A DNA stretch of 64,000 nt from Polymyxa betae (taxonomy: Eukaryota; Endomyxa; Phytomyxea; Plasmodiophorida; Plasmodiophoridae). How positions within the stretch are numbered: the first letter of the stretch is position 1; the number at the start of each line of letters is the position of its first letter. Under the pieces are notes generated by a model that worked only from the letters and a program-made list of their open reading frames with translations, ran no database searches and was not told the origin of the DNA. Positions 24,364-36,382 of the stretch are shown here, one piece after another. The DNA lies in NCBI GenBank assembly GCA_003693705.1, contig RBZT01000267.1, positions 62,001 to 126,000 of the forward strand, read 5' to 3'. The position numbers and the translations under genes were made by a program.

Positions 24364-25705
24364 ATGTCCAACCCGAATGGCACAGACCTATCGCCGAAAG
24401 CTCAGGAGGTCATGGACTACCTGGCCACCCATGAGCTTACCCAGCGCTTGAACGACATCGTCAACAATACGATTCGGGCCCGAGCTGACGATCCTTTCGC
24501 ATATATGGCCCAGCAATTCTTGGCCATCGCCCAGCCCCCCACGATCTCGCACGTCACCGTCTCTAACATTCTCGATCAGACGGGCTCGTTTCGCTCGCTG
24601 CAAGCTGACGTCTATTCGTGGCAGCCATCGTCGTTTGTTCATCTGGGCAGGGGAGTTTGGCCATCAGCCACTGAAGGCGACAACGTTGCTGAGCTCTGCA
24701 ATCTGATAACCAGTCAGCTAAAGCTGAAACCTTTGAAATCGGAATCTTTGAGTGAGCTGGATAAGACGCTATCCGATTTGAAGGAGCCGAATGCTTCTGT
24801 GGTGATCCCTGCGGTGTCTCTAGCGATATCTCGTGCGGTTGCTCATGCTACAAGACAGGATCTTTATTTATTCTTACACAAACGATCAAATCCTGAAAAA
24901 CTGCCAAACGCTGTTGTATCGCTTCCATTAGTCGATATTGTAAAGTCGAACAAACTGTCATTTGGATACTTTGGCGTGTTTCCATCATCGAGGGAGTTTC
25001 CGCTTCGTCAATTTTATCTAGCCGTTGGTGGAATTGGGAAACTGCTTCAGGCGAAGTTAAATGCCAAAGACAATGTCGACGTTGACAAAGCAGAAACGCT
25101 ACTCATCTTGCTAGATGAAGGAATCGAATCGAGCGCTGCCACACCCGGTGACCAGATATCTCTCTGGTTTGATGCAGCCGCAGGGTCAATGTTTAATGCT
25201 GAGACCGGCGAGTATAATATTGGTGGAGGTGCGACCGTCTCTCGCGAAGAACTTCTGGCTCAATATCAAACGATGGTGACACAGCATCGATCACTATCTT
25301 TGATTGTGGATCCATTCCATCGCTCCGACACACAAGGTATGTTACGATGCTTTTTTTAAAGTTATTTTCTGAAACGAAGTCTTTCTAGGATGGGAACGTT
25401 TCGCTCAGGTTATGGACAACAGTTGTTTTGCTGTAAGCTCCAGTGACGCTGTTAGTGGATCGTTGTCTTCCCTTTCGTTCACGAGCACCGTTTCCGATTA
25501 TTTAAGGGCAGCTAGTTCATTGAAAGACTCGCAGAAAGACTTTGTAGTTCAAGCGAACTCTTCACAAAACGACGATGCACTTGCAGATTTGGCTGTGGCT
25601 GTCTCTGCCAAATATTGCAGATTTGGATCAATGGCCCAAGGTTATAACAGCAATCTCTATAATCGTCTTATGCAAATCGAAGAATTAATAAAGTCCCAAA
25701 AATGA
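24364..25705 (+). CDS. enolase-4-like pseudoenzyme with DPY30-like N-terminus
   Basis: Two exons (24364-25336, 25389-25705; 52-nt intron) give 429 residues. Residues about 12-58 match the DPY30/RII-type dimerisation-docking helix pair (VMDYLATHELTQRLNDIV, then ADDPFAYMAQQFL). From about residue 62 the enolase fold is visible: TVSNILDQTGSFRSLQADVY, LISLWFDAAAG-type metal strand, LIVDPFHRSD, and the C-terminal YNSNLYNRLMQIEELI. Catalytic sites are degraded. The metal-binding Glu before DPF is Val. The histidine of the VSHRSGE motif is replaced (VQANSSQ). The C-terminal catalytic Lys position is Arg (CRFGS). The other Lys region has Ser/Thr. Human ENO4 is a sperm-flagellum enolase-like protein, so a structural flagellar role is inferred, not glycolysis. 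Confidence 0.85.
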
Positions 25706-25900
25706 GCACGATGCAATAAGAGTTCAGAAGTCAGTATGCCTTCCCATGTTTACTGGAGCCACTATTCTATCGCACTGGTAAAATTTTCGTTACTGGCCGT
25801 CGAAGCGGTCGTACTGGTTCACGACATAACACGGCGTGACTTTGAGGGTTTCCCACTTTCATAGTTGCATATGAGCAACAACCTATTCCCCCTATTATCG

Positions 25901-26366
25901 ATGATGAAAGCCTTCAGCATACTGACGATCTGTTTTCTGGTCATTGTGACGTCGGCGGCGCAAGACTCCTGCCTAGGTGAGCACGACCAAGCAAAAGTCA
26001 ATGATCAGGCGGCCATGCAACATCAGCTGGAGGAATGTGGCCGGAAATGCTGGGGTCAATCAGCTTGCACAAGCAAATGCATGGTCCAGAATGCAGATCT
26101 AACTGCAGACTGTGCCGCATGGTAATCGATTAGCCATCGCATCCCAATCGGATCGCTGATAGTCAGAAATCAGTTTTGGAACAGAGGTTCAGTGCACAGC
26201 GACTTACTGCGCGAAGCAGTGCATGTTCCATGCAGATAGCGAAGCCTGCACAGGATGCTCGATGGCGCATTGTGGAAACGCCTTCGAACAATGCACAGGA
26301 TTGAAGATTGGAATCACCAGCTCAACGACTATTCACCTAAGAGACGAAATCGTGCAAATTGCTTGA
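25901..26366 (+). CDS. secreted cysteine-rich protein
   Basis: Two exons (25901-26121 and 26174-26366) joined by a 52-nt intron (GTAATC...ATCAG) give 137 residues. The protein starts MMKAFSILTICFLVIVTSAA, a clear signal peptide with a likely cleavage after the alanines. The mature part has about fourteen cysteines in a repeating C-x3-C pattern (CGRKCWGQSACTSKC, CTATYCAKQC, CTGCSMAHCGNAF) and ends near FEQCTGL. This layout resembles small secreted cysteine proteins I know from several protist groups, of unknown function. Other acceptors break the frame or the cysteine spacing, which supports the chosen join. Not a recognised toxin or enzyme. Confidence 0.75.
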
Positions 26367-26710
26367 ACTGCACAAGTACCTATCAGGTCAACTTATAGCC
26401 TACACAGTTCTCGCCTAATTTCAATAAAAATCTCTCGTTGCTGAAAGCTCTTTAAAAAATGTTGAAAAGCTTTTATAAAGTCCGTGCGGGAATGTATTGA
26501 ATATTAGTCTGATTGTTATTCGAAAGCTGAATTGATAATCGACCGGTCTGCTTTTGGCTACAGAATGTCACATACTCAGAACGGGTATCTTATTTGCCAG
26601 CCGTTCTGTTTTGTAGTTGGAAGGCGACCGTTTGGGTTCCCGTCTGTGAAGGCTGGTAATCTGATCGATTTCTTAGAAGCGACAATGGCATCGAAGGCGG
26701 GATTTCATTG

Positions 26711-27074
26711 ATGCATGTCGATGATACGAATGGAGCAACTCCAGTTACGAAGGAACGGGTTACGACTCGTTATATGACCAAATATGAGAAGGCTCGAGTT
26801 CTTGGTACACGTGCTCTTCAAATCAGGTATCTTCGTTTATTTTCTCTCTATTTTTGTCGTTTTCGAGATATCTCTTCTAGTTCAAGTTTCTACAGCAAGT
26901 TAACTCCGTTCCAGCATGAACGCGCCCGTGATGGTTGATCTGGAAGGCGAGACAGATCCTTTAGAAATCGCAATGAAGGAGTTGCGAGAAAGGAAAATTC
27001 CCATCGTCATCAGGCGCTACCTACCTGACATGTCGTATGAAGATTGGCCAATAGATGAACTTATCATTGAATAA
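26711..27074 (+). CDS. RNA polymerase subunit RPB6 (RPABC2)
   Basis: Common subunit of RNA polymerases I, II and III. Two exons (26711-26826, 26915-27074) with an 88-nt intron give 91 residues. The hallmark [18 protein letters not shown] is followed, after the join, by [19 protein letters not shown], then [13 protein letters not shown] and the C-terminal acidic end DELIIE. Nearly every position of the conserved C-terminal domain is present. The usual long acidic N-terminal tail is short here ([11 protein letters not shown]), so an upstream exon could have been missed, but the core is complete. Start chosen at the ATG 26711. Confidence 0.92.
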
Positions 27075-27730
27075 GAATGTTTAAATTATACAACGGTCGA
27101 CATCTTGACCTATACGATGGCCCTATTATATGCATTAGTCTGCCTTCGGTGCAGCCATCGGCTTTGCTCTCCAAATGCTTAGATAGAAACGCGCCTTATG
27201 ACCAATGATCTAGCTTACTGGCCCGTTTCGAGAAATTTACCTCCGTAGAATTTCAAAACAAAATCAAAGCTGCTGTATACAAAAAACTTCTAACAACTGA
27301 AATACAGCATGCCAGCATATTGTAGTATTTAAAGGAAGGAGATTTTAATCGTTTTTGTGAAAGACCAAAACCAGGTAACCAGAGGTCTGGGATTCTACCT
27401 AAGACGAGCCTTCTTCACGAAGAGCACCATTACACGCAGTAAGTAGAAACTTCACCGAATCTGACGACAAAGGCTATCATGATCGCAGAACGAATCGACC
27501 TACAAACTGCAATGAATAGAGTCAGATATAAGAGACTCCTCTGAACCTTCCGTGAAGAAAATCAACAGCACCGATGTGTTGCATCAGAACTGGCTGGGCG
27601 GGGTTCAGTCTCGCATTTTTTCTGTCGGGTCGCTCACATTTCTATCTTGATATTGCATACCTATTTGATCTAGTGTAGACAAACCCTCTCTCTCTCTATC
27701 CCATTCACCTACAGCTGCTGATCGTCGATC
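27075..27730. other. intergenic region
   Basis: About 650 bp between RPB6 and the RS-protein gene. A CT-repeat tract (about 27687-27702) lies some 30 bp upstream of the next ATG and could be a transcription-initiator-like element. No gene seen. Confidence 0.45.
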
Positions 27731-29758
27731 ATGGTGTCGGACCATCCGGCCGGCGACTTAGAGACCCAGTCTTGCCTGCCGAATCCGCAGGCGGGAGAAG
27801 TGCGTCCGATTGTAAGCGAGATCTCTGTTTAATGATGCGTTTTGTATTCAGGGATCGTTGAAACAGAATATCCCACCTCCGGGTTCGGAAGGACCGGATG
27901 TAGATCCTGAAGGCAAGCCTTTGTCTATTGCATGTCAGCAGGACGTCGATGAACGTAATACCGACTTGACCGAAAGCGATGCACCTACGGCTATGGAATC
28001 GACTCTTGAAACGCCTCAGGATGATAATTATAATTGCGACTCTTCCAAAAATCCTACTGATGAAGCAGATGCGGCCCTTGAAGTTTGTCAGGATAATATG
28101 CATAATGACGAATCTCCCCAAAATCCTACTAACGATTCGTCCTCTGTGGAAAATCCAACAATCGACACTGCATTTCAAGATCTAGCCGAACCGGAACAAT
28201 ATGCAGTCATTGCTCCTTCTGAGAAGACCGAATCACAAGAAGATGCTTCTTTCAATGATGATAGCCAGAATGCTGTCGCCTCTGTTGTTGAAGGCTGCCT
28301 CCAGAAGATGTATTCTGAAACGGGATTGAATGCAGAGACGACCGCTGTTCAAGGCTCAACGGCTTCTGCCTCAATACCCGACGCGGAAGCTGGTCCCGAT
28401 CAGAACGATCAGGGCTCTATCGATATGGATGTGGATCCTTCACCTTCGGAAGGTACTATCACGATGGCTGTTTATTCTTCGACTAGTGTTGCTCCGGTGA
28501 CTGGTGATAGCTCTGATAAGAAAGATCACATGGTACCTTCCCAGCAGCTACCTGCTGCCGTTAAGGCTAGCGAATCGATTAAGGTTGTCGATTTAAGAGG
28601 AGCGTCTCCAGCATTGAAGAAAAAAACAAGCGATCCTAGGCCAGCTTCAGGTCGTAGACGTTCGCCTCCTCGGGCTCGATCGCCATTTCGACGTATTCGA
28701 AGGTCACCTTTTCGGGGGCCTCGCTCACCCCCGCGAGGCCGGCGTTCGCCGCCACGAAGGAGATCTCCTCCTCGCCTTCGATCTCTGTCACCACGCAGGA
28801 GAGATCGTGCGTTGGAGCCTGGCGATGCGACTTGTCAGATTATCTGCTTAGGTACAGCGCAAAGGTATTTCTTGATTTCATCGCTTTTAATCTGCTCCAT
28901 TAATGATGTGATTCTGAATCGGCTTGCTGCAGTCGATATACCGCGTACTGTATGGACCAGATTCGTGCTGTCGGAATTTCTTGTTCAATGCGGTATTTGG
29001 ATCAGCAGTCGTTATCCGCCGTGATGGGTGCCGTCGTCCACAGTCGTGCGCGCTACGTGATAATCATTGGCAAGGAAAACGAACTGAAGGGTACCGTTAA
29101 CTTTAAAGTGCTTAGCGACAAGGAGCGCAAATCGGTTGCCACCACGATTGAGAATGCGATCAACGTGATGGTGGATCGCGAAAGGCCGATGCTGGAGCGT
29201 GATGGAATGCCACGATCACCCTACCCTAGCGATTATCACGCGAGAAACCCACGGTCCATACGCCACGATGATTATGACGCTTATGCCCCACGATATCCCG
29301 AACCTGATCGATACGCGCCCGAACCTGATCATTACGCGGCTGATCGATATCCTCCTTATGAGCGCGATCCTTACGCTTATTCAGTGCCGGCAGCAGGTCC
29401 ATCTGTTCCCGTGTACCCCTCTCGGCGTGACTATTCGCCACCTCGTGAAAGCTATTCGCGTTATATGCCGCCGCAGCCTTCTGTTGGCACATATTCGCCT
29501 CCACGTGATCTCGGCAGTCTGCAAAATTCGCGATATCAACCTGTGCCGATTTCGGACGGATTCTCTAGGTACTCTCAAGCCTATGGTAGTTACGATCCCC
29601 GTTCAACACCAGCTTCTGCTGCTACTTCGGCGACGACCTATGATCCATACGCCGTGGCCAGTCCTCGGATGCCTTCGAGGGTCGGAGCGAATTCTGCATC
29701 GTATCCGGGTCCGCCGCCTCGTTCGCAATACGACCCGGCCTACGATTATCAATATTAA
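27731..29758 (+). CDS. RS-rich protein with NCOA5-type anticodon-binding-like domain
   Basis: Three exons (27731-27811, 27852-28864, 28933-29758) give 639 residues. Order: an acidic, low-complexity N-terminus with an imperfect repeat (about residues 80-125); an arginine/serine-proline block (residues about 295-350; RSPFRRIRRSPFRGPRSPPR); then a domain of about 115 residues with CQIICLGTAQ, the IRAVGISCSMRYLDQQSL helix-strand and ARYVIIIGKENELKGTVNF, which matches the class II tRNA-synthetase anticodon-binding-like fold of human NCOA5. A Tyr/Pro-rich tail with many DRY- and YDP-type repeats follows. NCOA5 is a nuclear receptor coactivator-type and RNA-associated protein; nuclear RNA processing is inferred. 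The intron 2 donor was chosen so that CQIICLGTAQS continues into RYTAYCMDQ. Confidence 0.75.
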
Positions 29759-30057
29759 CTGTGCAGACCTTAGCTTGTGTCAACCATAATACATTCTTAG
29801 TTAGATAGCAATCACGTCGGTCTACTTGTTTTGATTCTGTTTCTAATCTTCCAATACATTTCCGACTCTAGCACACGTTGGATCGTCATGAGTGAGCAGT
29901 TCCGGTAAACTTCGTTACTTTGCCTTGCACAATCGAAAATTCTGTTTTGCGCTTCACGGAGTTGAATATTTTTGTGACGGATCTTCAGAAATGCGGCCAC
30001 ATTTTGTCATTCGCACGGCGAGTCGAGGAGAAAATCTTGCCTGTTGGAGATTGTATA

Positions 30058-31883
30058 ATGGCAGTGCTGGATCGTTTCAACATTGTCCCTCAGGCGCCGT
30101 CGTCGTCGCCCATGATGGCGTCAATGACGGCGCCGCAGAAGAGGCGGCGGACTGGGATGCCCATTTCGACCCCAAGGTCGGCATTGCCGCCGTTCTTGAC
30201 AGCCCTCTGGGATATGGTCGAGAGCGAGGAAAACAACAATGTCATATCCTGGACTAGAAATGGGACGGCTTTCGCTGTTCACGATCCGGAGTCGTTCGAG
30301 CAGGTTTTTCTCACGACGATACTCTGCTTATCGTCTTCTTATGATTGCAACTAGGTGCTGCCGACGTATTTTAAGCATAATCGTTTCACCAGTTTCATAA
30401 GGCAACTGAATATGTATCAGTTTTCGAAAGTAATACTATCTGAGTTTGTTCGAACATGTTTCTCAATTTAGTGCAGGTTTCTGCCGAGACCGGCAACTGG
30501 GAATGGCGGCATGATGGGTTTCGTCGCGATGCCCCCGATCTGATGCATACTATTCAGAGACGAGCCCCGTCATCGTCTGTGACAGTTCCTGCGAATACGT
30601 CGCATCAGCATCAAGCGATCGCCGTCGCATGTGCCCCATTAGGTACACCGGCTAACGGCAATGAATCACTGGTCGTTCAACCAATAGTGGTTCCTTCTAA
30701 TCCGGATCATCATTCGAAAAGCCTCGAGCAACGTGTCTCCGGTACTCCCATGCGTTTTGATGTTGGCTGTTTTCGTTGACATTCTGTGAACATAGAACTC
30801 GAGAAAAGTCGTCTTTCGTTATTGTCAGAATTACGCTATGAGAAGATCGTTCAGCAAAAGATGCAGAAACAGATCGAGACGCTCGAAGGTCAAATGCAGG
30901 TCAGGATACCCTACTAATTTGATCACATCTGTCATTGCTTACTATTTGATGCCCTTACTCAGGCTGTCATGAATTATCTCTTCAAGAACAACAAATACAC
31001 GAATTCTGCTGCACCTCCGAATTTCCACTTAAGTCAGCTTCTGCTAGAAGACAGGAAGCTGTCGCCGAACTCGATGAATGACGGCCCACCAGGAACCGAT
31101 GTAAGCACGCTCTTTCTGTTATTTCAACACGGTATCAATTCGGCTTCCACTTAGGATCTTGGATCCGGTCATGCTACCCCGCCATTCACCGAAGTTTTTA
31201 CGCCTGACGGCAGCATACATCCCACCGCCACGTTTACTGCACCGCAGTCACCTCACTCGATTCCTGACGCCTCCTCGAACGGACTGAGCTCTGTCGATGC
31301 CCTCCTGCTGGATCTCGATCTGAACCTTGAGGATCTACCTCGTTTGCCTGGTATTGCCTTCAGTTTTATCTTTTTCAACGGCTAATTGGCCTTCAGATCT
31401 ACCCGAGTCCCCAAATCTCCCTGATAACCATCACGATCAGCGATATACAGAATGTAATGGGAATCTCTCTGACCAACACAATCCGATCATCACAACGACA
31501 TCTTGCCCTGCAGAAGCTGCCATAAGGTCAGGCTCTCCATCAGCCATTGTACTTGATCAAATCCTTGTTCAGGGATCTGCTTCGATCCGTTGCTGTCTCG
31601 GAAGATGACAACAGGGTCCTATCTAATGCCCAATCGTTGATGCAAAAATTGCTGGAAGAGATGTCATCTGTATTGTCATCCTTCGTTTGGCGTTGCCTGG
31701 CTTCTGACATTTGTACAGGCTTATCACAGGAAAGGTCTAGATACTCTTCTACCTTCCTCGTATGATGGTCTTGGTTGTTGGTTCGTTCGCAACTCGCCCA
31801 AAACCCGATTTCCTGAAGACAAATTAAAATCGGATCCTGAGCCCTGGGCGGTCCTATTTTACGGTCTCAAATCGGGCTCCTAA
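30058..31883 (+). CDS. heat shock transcription factor
   Basis: Nine exons (30058-30303, 30355-30429, 30477-30741, 30796-30899, 30963-31100, 31155-31350, 31397-31526, 31573-31669, 31719-31883) give 471 residues. The DNA-binding domain is residues about 44-125, with the recognition segment [20 protein letters not shown] and [14 protein letters not shown] leucine coiled coil ([19 protein letters not shown], continuing to IETLEGQMQ, about residues 188-230) is the trimerisation region. A proline/serine-rich C-terminus contains short acidic-hydrophobic blocks ([16 protein letters not shown]) that look like activation motifs. The factor should bind nGAAn elements of stress genes. The last intron (49 nt, 31670-31718) was chosen over reading straight through, which would end earlier. 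Confidence 0.93.
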
Positions 31884-32556
31884 TGTTATTTATAATCATA
31901 TTCTAAACTATACCACACTTATCCCATTTCTAACAAATTCTATTGGGGAGCCATGCTCATCCTAATATGACCAGTATGTTATGCTGAGCTGTTCTAGCTT
32001 CCTGGATTCTGACAGCTTCACTATGTCTTCATTAGGCTGCATTGTATAGCTCTTTCGCCAACAGTCAAGCAGGGCTCGCAGTAATGAGTAACAATCTTTT
32101 GATTGATTGTTGCCTGCCGTAAGTTAGAATTTTCAAATTCGTCCGGTATCAAATCGTTTTCAGAGTGCGAGCTGGTAGGATTGGGTGATATATCAGCACT
32201 TTAGCAGTCAGTGGGAAGTTAATGTGATGGACTTTATTCCTGATTCCGCTTCGAATGTAGCGTCTCTTTCAAACGATCATTTTTCAAACTCATTGTTCTC
32301 GCTTTGATGCACCACATGATACTACTAGATCGAACTTTCAATACAACAGTCGCAATAATTAAACCGACTTGTTGGATTAAGCGAGTTACGTATTTGGGAA
32401 GGAATCATTTCGGGTAGCTTTTGCAGATACGTAGTCGAACTCCTGCGAAAAAGGCAAGCCGCCTTTAATAAGTGCGTGACTTAGAATGTGGCCTAAGAAG
32501 TTGGTTGAAAAATGATTCAATTTCTGGCTCAGATGCTGTATATGAAATAGTCACCA
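31884..32556. other. intergenic region, nothing identified
   Basis: About 670 bp between the HSF and Beclin genes, both plus strand. AT-leaning with no open frame or repeat of note; presumably the HSF 3' end and Beclin promoter. Confidence 0.5.
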
Positions 32557-34259
32557 ATGCTCTGTCAATCATGTGGATGTCATCTCCAATTCGATAACAG
32601 TCCCGACGATCAATATGTCGACGACGCTGGCGAATCGCATCCGATCACCGTCGATGCATTCTTGACCCATCTCGATTCGGACGATGACTCCAATCTCGAA
32701 GAGCGGGAAAAGATTAAACAATCGTTCGTTCTGCTAAGTATGTCACCGTCTATTACCACTTCGTTTTATAAATATCGTATAGATTGCCCTGAAGCTCATC
32801 CAGGACCCGTTTCTCCTACTTCCAATGCCGATGTTTACAATGCTTTGGAGCATATTATCGAGGTTGCTTCACAAATTACATCGCGAGATCTCCCATTATG
32901 TGCTGTATGCACTGCCAACATCTACAGTGAGCAGAACAAAAAAATACAAGTTGAGTCTGGGCTTTACGGCTCTTTCGTTTACTAAGCATAAACAGGAACT
33001 GGAAGCCGAGAAAGAAGCGTTTGAAAGGGTTTTGCAGTCATTAAACGCCACATTGAAGGAGGCAGAAGAGTCGACGTCCGATAATGAGCCAGTTTGCCAT
33101 TCGGGTTCCGATTGCGATGAAAGCTTAGAACGGGTTTTATTTTGCCATTCGGTTTGCTCGACCCCAATTGACTAGCTCTGCTTAGCAAGAAGCTGAACTT
33201 ATCGAAAGAATTCGACAACTGGTGAAGAAAAAGGGGCTGCTTCGAAATGACCTTGAATCGTTGGAGAAAGAATCGTCGGATCTGAAGCAGCAGGAAGAAG
33301 AGTTGTGTGTTCTGCGTCAATGGTTGCTTTCATCTCATAGTTCGTTTCAGTTTTTGGAAGCAGTATAGGCAATTGTCATCGGCGACGTATCGGAAACAGT
33401 TTGAAGAAGCGGCTCTGTCCGAGATGATCAATCACACCGAACAAGAGCTTGAGCAACTCAAGAAATGCAATGTTTTTGATGATGCCTTTCACATCTACTA
33501 TGAAGGACATTTTGCCACTATCAACGGTTTCAGATTGGGTCGTCTTCCCAGCCAGCCTGTAAGTTTGATTAGAGAGAGGTCGTATCAATGCTGATAAATT
33601 TATAGGTGGATTGGTCTGAGATCAATGCAGCCTTAGGCCAGGCTGTCCTTCTGCTGGATACAATTTCGAAGCGAACCAAAGGTTTTTCCTTTTCAAAGTA
33701 CAAACTTTCGCTATCGAATAATGTTACGGTTTTCAATGGGTTACAGATACGAGCTAATTCCGAAAGGAAGCTTTTCTAAAATGGGCGTTAAGGGCGATAA
33801 GAACACTTACGAGATGTAATGATGAATAGAATGTGATTCATGTTTTGAATTCTCATCACGTGTCTATAGGTATGGATCTAGTGATTTGAGCCTGGGTAAA
33901 CTATGGTGGTATCGAAGATTCGACTCGGCAATGGTTTCACTGCTCCTTATTTTCTCCCAATTGTCTTTGCTGACTCTACCTAGATCAAGTTTGCGGCCTG
34001 TGTTAAGGAATATTGCGAGTTTGCAGAGAAACAATCCGGCAGTAAAATCATGCAATACAAGATCGAAGAGGACATGATAAATGACGTGTCATTAAAGCTT
34101 CAGTTCAATGCAGAAGTTGGCCGGTTTTTTTTACTATTTTCTCAGTAATTGATTTCTGACTCGTTTATTTAGGATAAATGGACCAAAGCGCTAAAATTCC
34201 TCGCCGTCAATCTAAAATATGCTGTCGCCTGGTTTGCGAAGCAGTCGAATTTCGAATAA
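32557..34259 (+). CDS. ATG6: Beclin 1 / ATG6
   Basis: Subunit of the class III PI3-kinase (VPS34) complexes that start autophagy and act in endosome sorting. Ten exons (32557-32737, 32783-32949, 32996-33133, 33186-33304, 33351-33558, 33606-33697, 33747-33815, 33870-33933, 33984-34115, 34173-34259) give 418 residues. Features: N-terminal CQSCGC zinc-type pair, a coiled coil (QELEAEKEAFERVLQSL, EAELIERIRQLVKKKGLL), and the evolutionarily conserved domain: FHIYYEGHFATINGFRLG, DWSEINAALGQAVLLL and the C-terminal DKWTKALKFLAVNLKYAVAW. A BH3 motif as in animal Beclin is not evident. Introns are 46-57 nt and each join keeps phase. Confidence 0.93.
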
Positions 34260-34356
34260 CGCTTCAGTCTTGAGATGAATGTCATCGTATATCTATTTCG
34301 TTATTTATTCCTGTTATTGTCTCATGCAACAATCGGCGCCTTCCGAGTCAGTAAAC

Positions 34357-35895
34357 TTATAAATTGGCACAACCGTCAATGTTAGGGAACAGATTCAGGT
34401 CAATAAAATATCGCAACTGTTTCAAGAGCAAATCTGTAGTTAACTGAACCGAATATAAGAGTTGAGCTTCTAATGACAGAACTTATACCTGAGGATATTG
34501 ATATCGAAACGGAGTCAGAACCGTGATGGCAGTTCCGTCGATATTCAAGCTGTTATTGCCCAATAAAGTGGCATCTAGGTATGGGCTAATTGGAGTTGAC
34601 CTGATCCCATGATCCATGCATAATTTTTGCCAAGCAGGCACATGCTGTTTTCGGATAACCGATTCAGTTGAAATCAGCTACACAAATTGAGCTGGTGTAC
34701 CTTTTCATTGGCCGATTCGACAACGGAAGAAAAATTCAGCTAAAAAGGATTAGTTTCGAAACTGAAATCGCCATAAAGCTTACTTTGGCCAGATTTGACA
34801 TGATTTTCCCAACAAACCCGGTTTCGATAGCGAAAATTTCCTCCAGTATCGCGTTCAGCTTACCCTGATTTAACGCTGTGCTGTCAGAAACATTGACAAT
34901 GGTCTTGCTGTTCAAGTATGTGGCTGCATGCCAGATTGCATTACAGACATCTATGACATGAACACACGATAAGGACAGGTCTTTTGTCCTGCGTCGCATT
35001 TTAGCAAAACCCATCATTTCATGGTACAGGATGTCATCACCAAAGTACTTTCATCTTCTCTTTCGAGAGCGCGTAAGTGGCTGCCGTTGATAGGCGAGGT
35101 GTCAATGATGTCAAATCTCCACATCCATACACGAGAGATGGTCGAATAATCTACCAGCACCATCAAACAAAGGCATGTTGTGATCTGGGAATATGTCCAC
35201 ACAGACCACTAATGGCAGGCCAGGGATCTCATCTAGCAGTTGCTCGGCCATGTATCGGTACTTTGCCGTTGTCGTCCAGGGTGAGATTGGAGCGGATTCC
35301 TTCGACGGTGACGCATCTGGTTTATACTACAGAACGAGCATTAAGCTGAAATACGTATTGAGTACGTTTGGGGGGATCAGTCTCACCACAGCCGCCGACG
35401 AAACTTCGATCCATTTTTTGACCTTGCCGACAGCCATCCTGCCACATTTCTCGGCGGCGCCAACGATGCGGTTCTGGTAATCTTGATCCGTCATACCGAA
35501 TCGCGTTTCGCCTGAAAATCGACCTTAGACCAGCCTCGCTTTCATTGTGTAGAATTACCACACAGATTGACGACAAATGTCCAGTTGTCGCGACTCTCCG
35601 GATCTGGGAATGCAAACGCCTTCTCGACGTGCGCGTCTTTGGTCAAATCGCACTTCGGGCTCCATTTCAGTCGTGACGAAGATCGCAGCATCCTAAACCT
35701 AATTACCTGGATGAACTGGACTTTGGGATGATGACGGAACAGCTCGATCTGTTTCGCGTCCATGAAGGCCAGAGCTGGCGGGGTCTTATCGCACACTCGA
35801 ATCGAGGCATAGTCATCGGCGTGCTCGTCGATCAGCCATTGGACGAGATTACGACCGATGAAGCCGGTTCCCCCTAGAATCAGAACACTTGCCAT
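34357..35895 (-). CDS. extended short-chain dehydrogenase/epimerase-like protein
   Basis: Starts at ATG 35895 with MASVLILGGTGFIGRNL, the glycine-rich NAD(P)-binding motif (GxxGxxG) of extended SDRs. Exons 35707-35895, 35559-35652, 35387-35511, 35207-35326, 35041-35150 and 34784-34988 join in phase; two or three short C-terminal exons follow to the stop at 34357. The active-site motif is WIEVSSAAVVY followed by KYRYMAEQLL, then IIRPSLVYGCGD, the usual extended-SDR strand, and VHVIDVCNAIWHAATYL. It is a candidate NAD(P)-dependent sugar-nucleotide or sterol-type oxidoreductase; the substrate cannot be read. The 3' splice pattern near 34680-34783 is ambiguous (15-nt micro-exon or one longer intron). 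Its stop is 97 bp from the Beclin stop. Confidence 0.8.
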
Positions 35896-36382
35896 TGGTT
35901 TTGTTGTCACCTAAATCGAAACCGTTTTGGTATCAATCACTTAGGCACCCAACACACATTGCGTCATCACGACGCCGTAACCTGCGCTATATTGACCAGA
36001 TAAGTTTCATTTGCACCTTTTCCTTCCAGTTTATACGGCAGTTGCTTTATTGTTTTTTAAGCGGCTCATTTGGACTAACGCCGAAACAGAGCTTATTCGA
36101 TGTGAGAACAGACCGCCAAGAACATCTGATGATTCAAAAGGTAGCAAGCTTAGCTGAAAGGTGATATCGGATCGGTATCCATAGGGCCGGCCTCTAAAAC
36201 GGACAGCCGAAAGGGCCTATTCGCATGTCATTCGGAAGCAGAGCAGATATCATCAGCCGGAACTTGACATCGGAATGGCGGGAACCGGAAGCTTGATTTC
36301 GTGAATCACTTCCGGGAAATATTGAGATTCCGAGCCTGATTTCGAGAACTGTCACACTTCAAACCAAACTTCAATCCAAACA
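35896..36382. other. divergent intergenic region
   Basis: About 490 bp between the SDR gene and the secreted-protein gene, which point away from each other. No frame beyond short chance ones, no repeat seen. Confidence 0.5.

Noticed and set aside
29199-29789. Second long plus frame over the NCOA5-like tail
   Set aside because: Out-of-frame shadow of the Tyr/Pro-rich coding tail; the main frame joins to the conserved domain.
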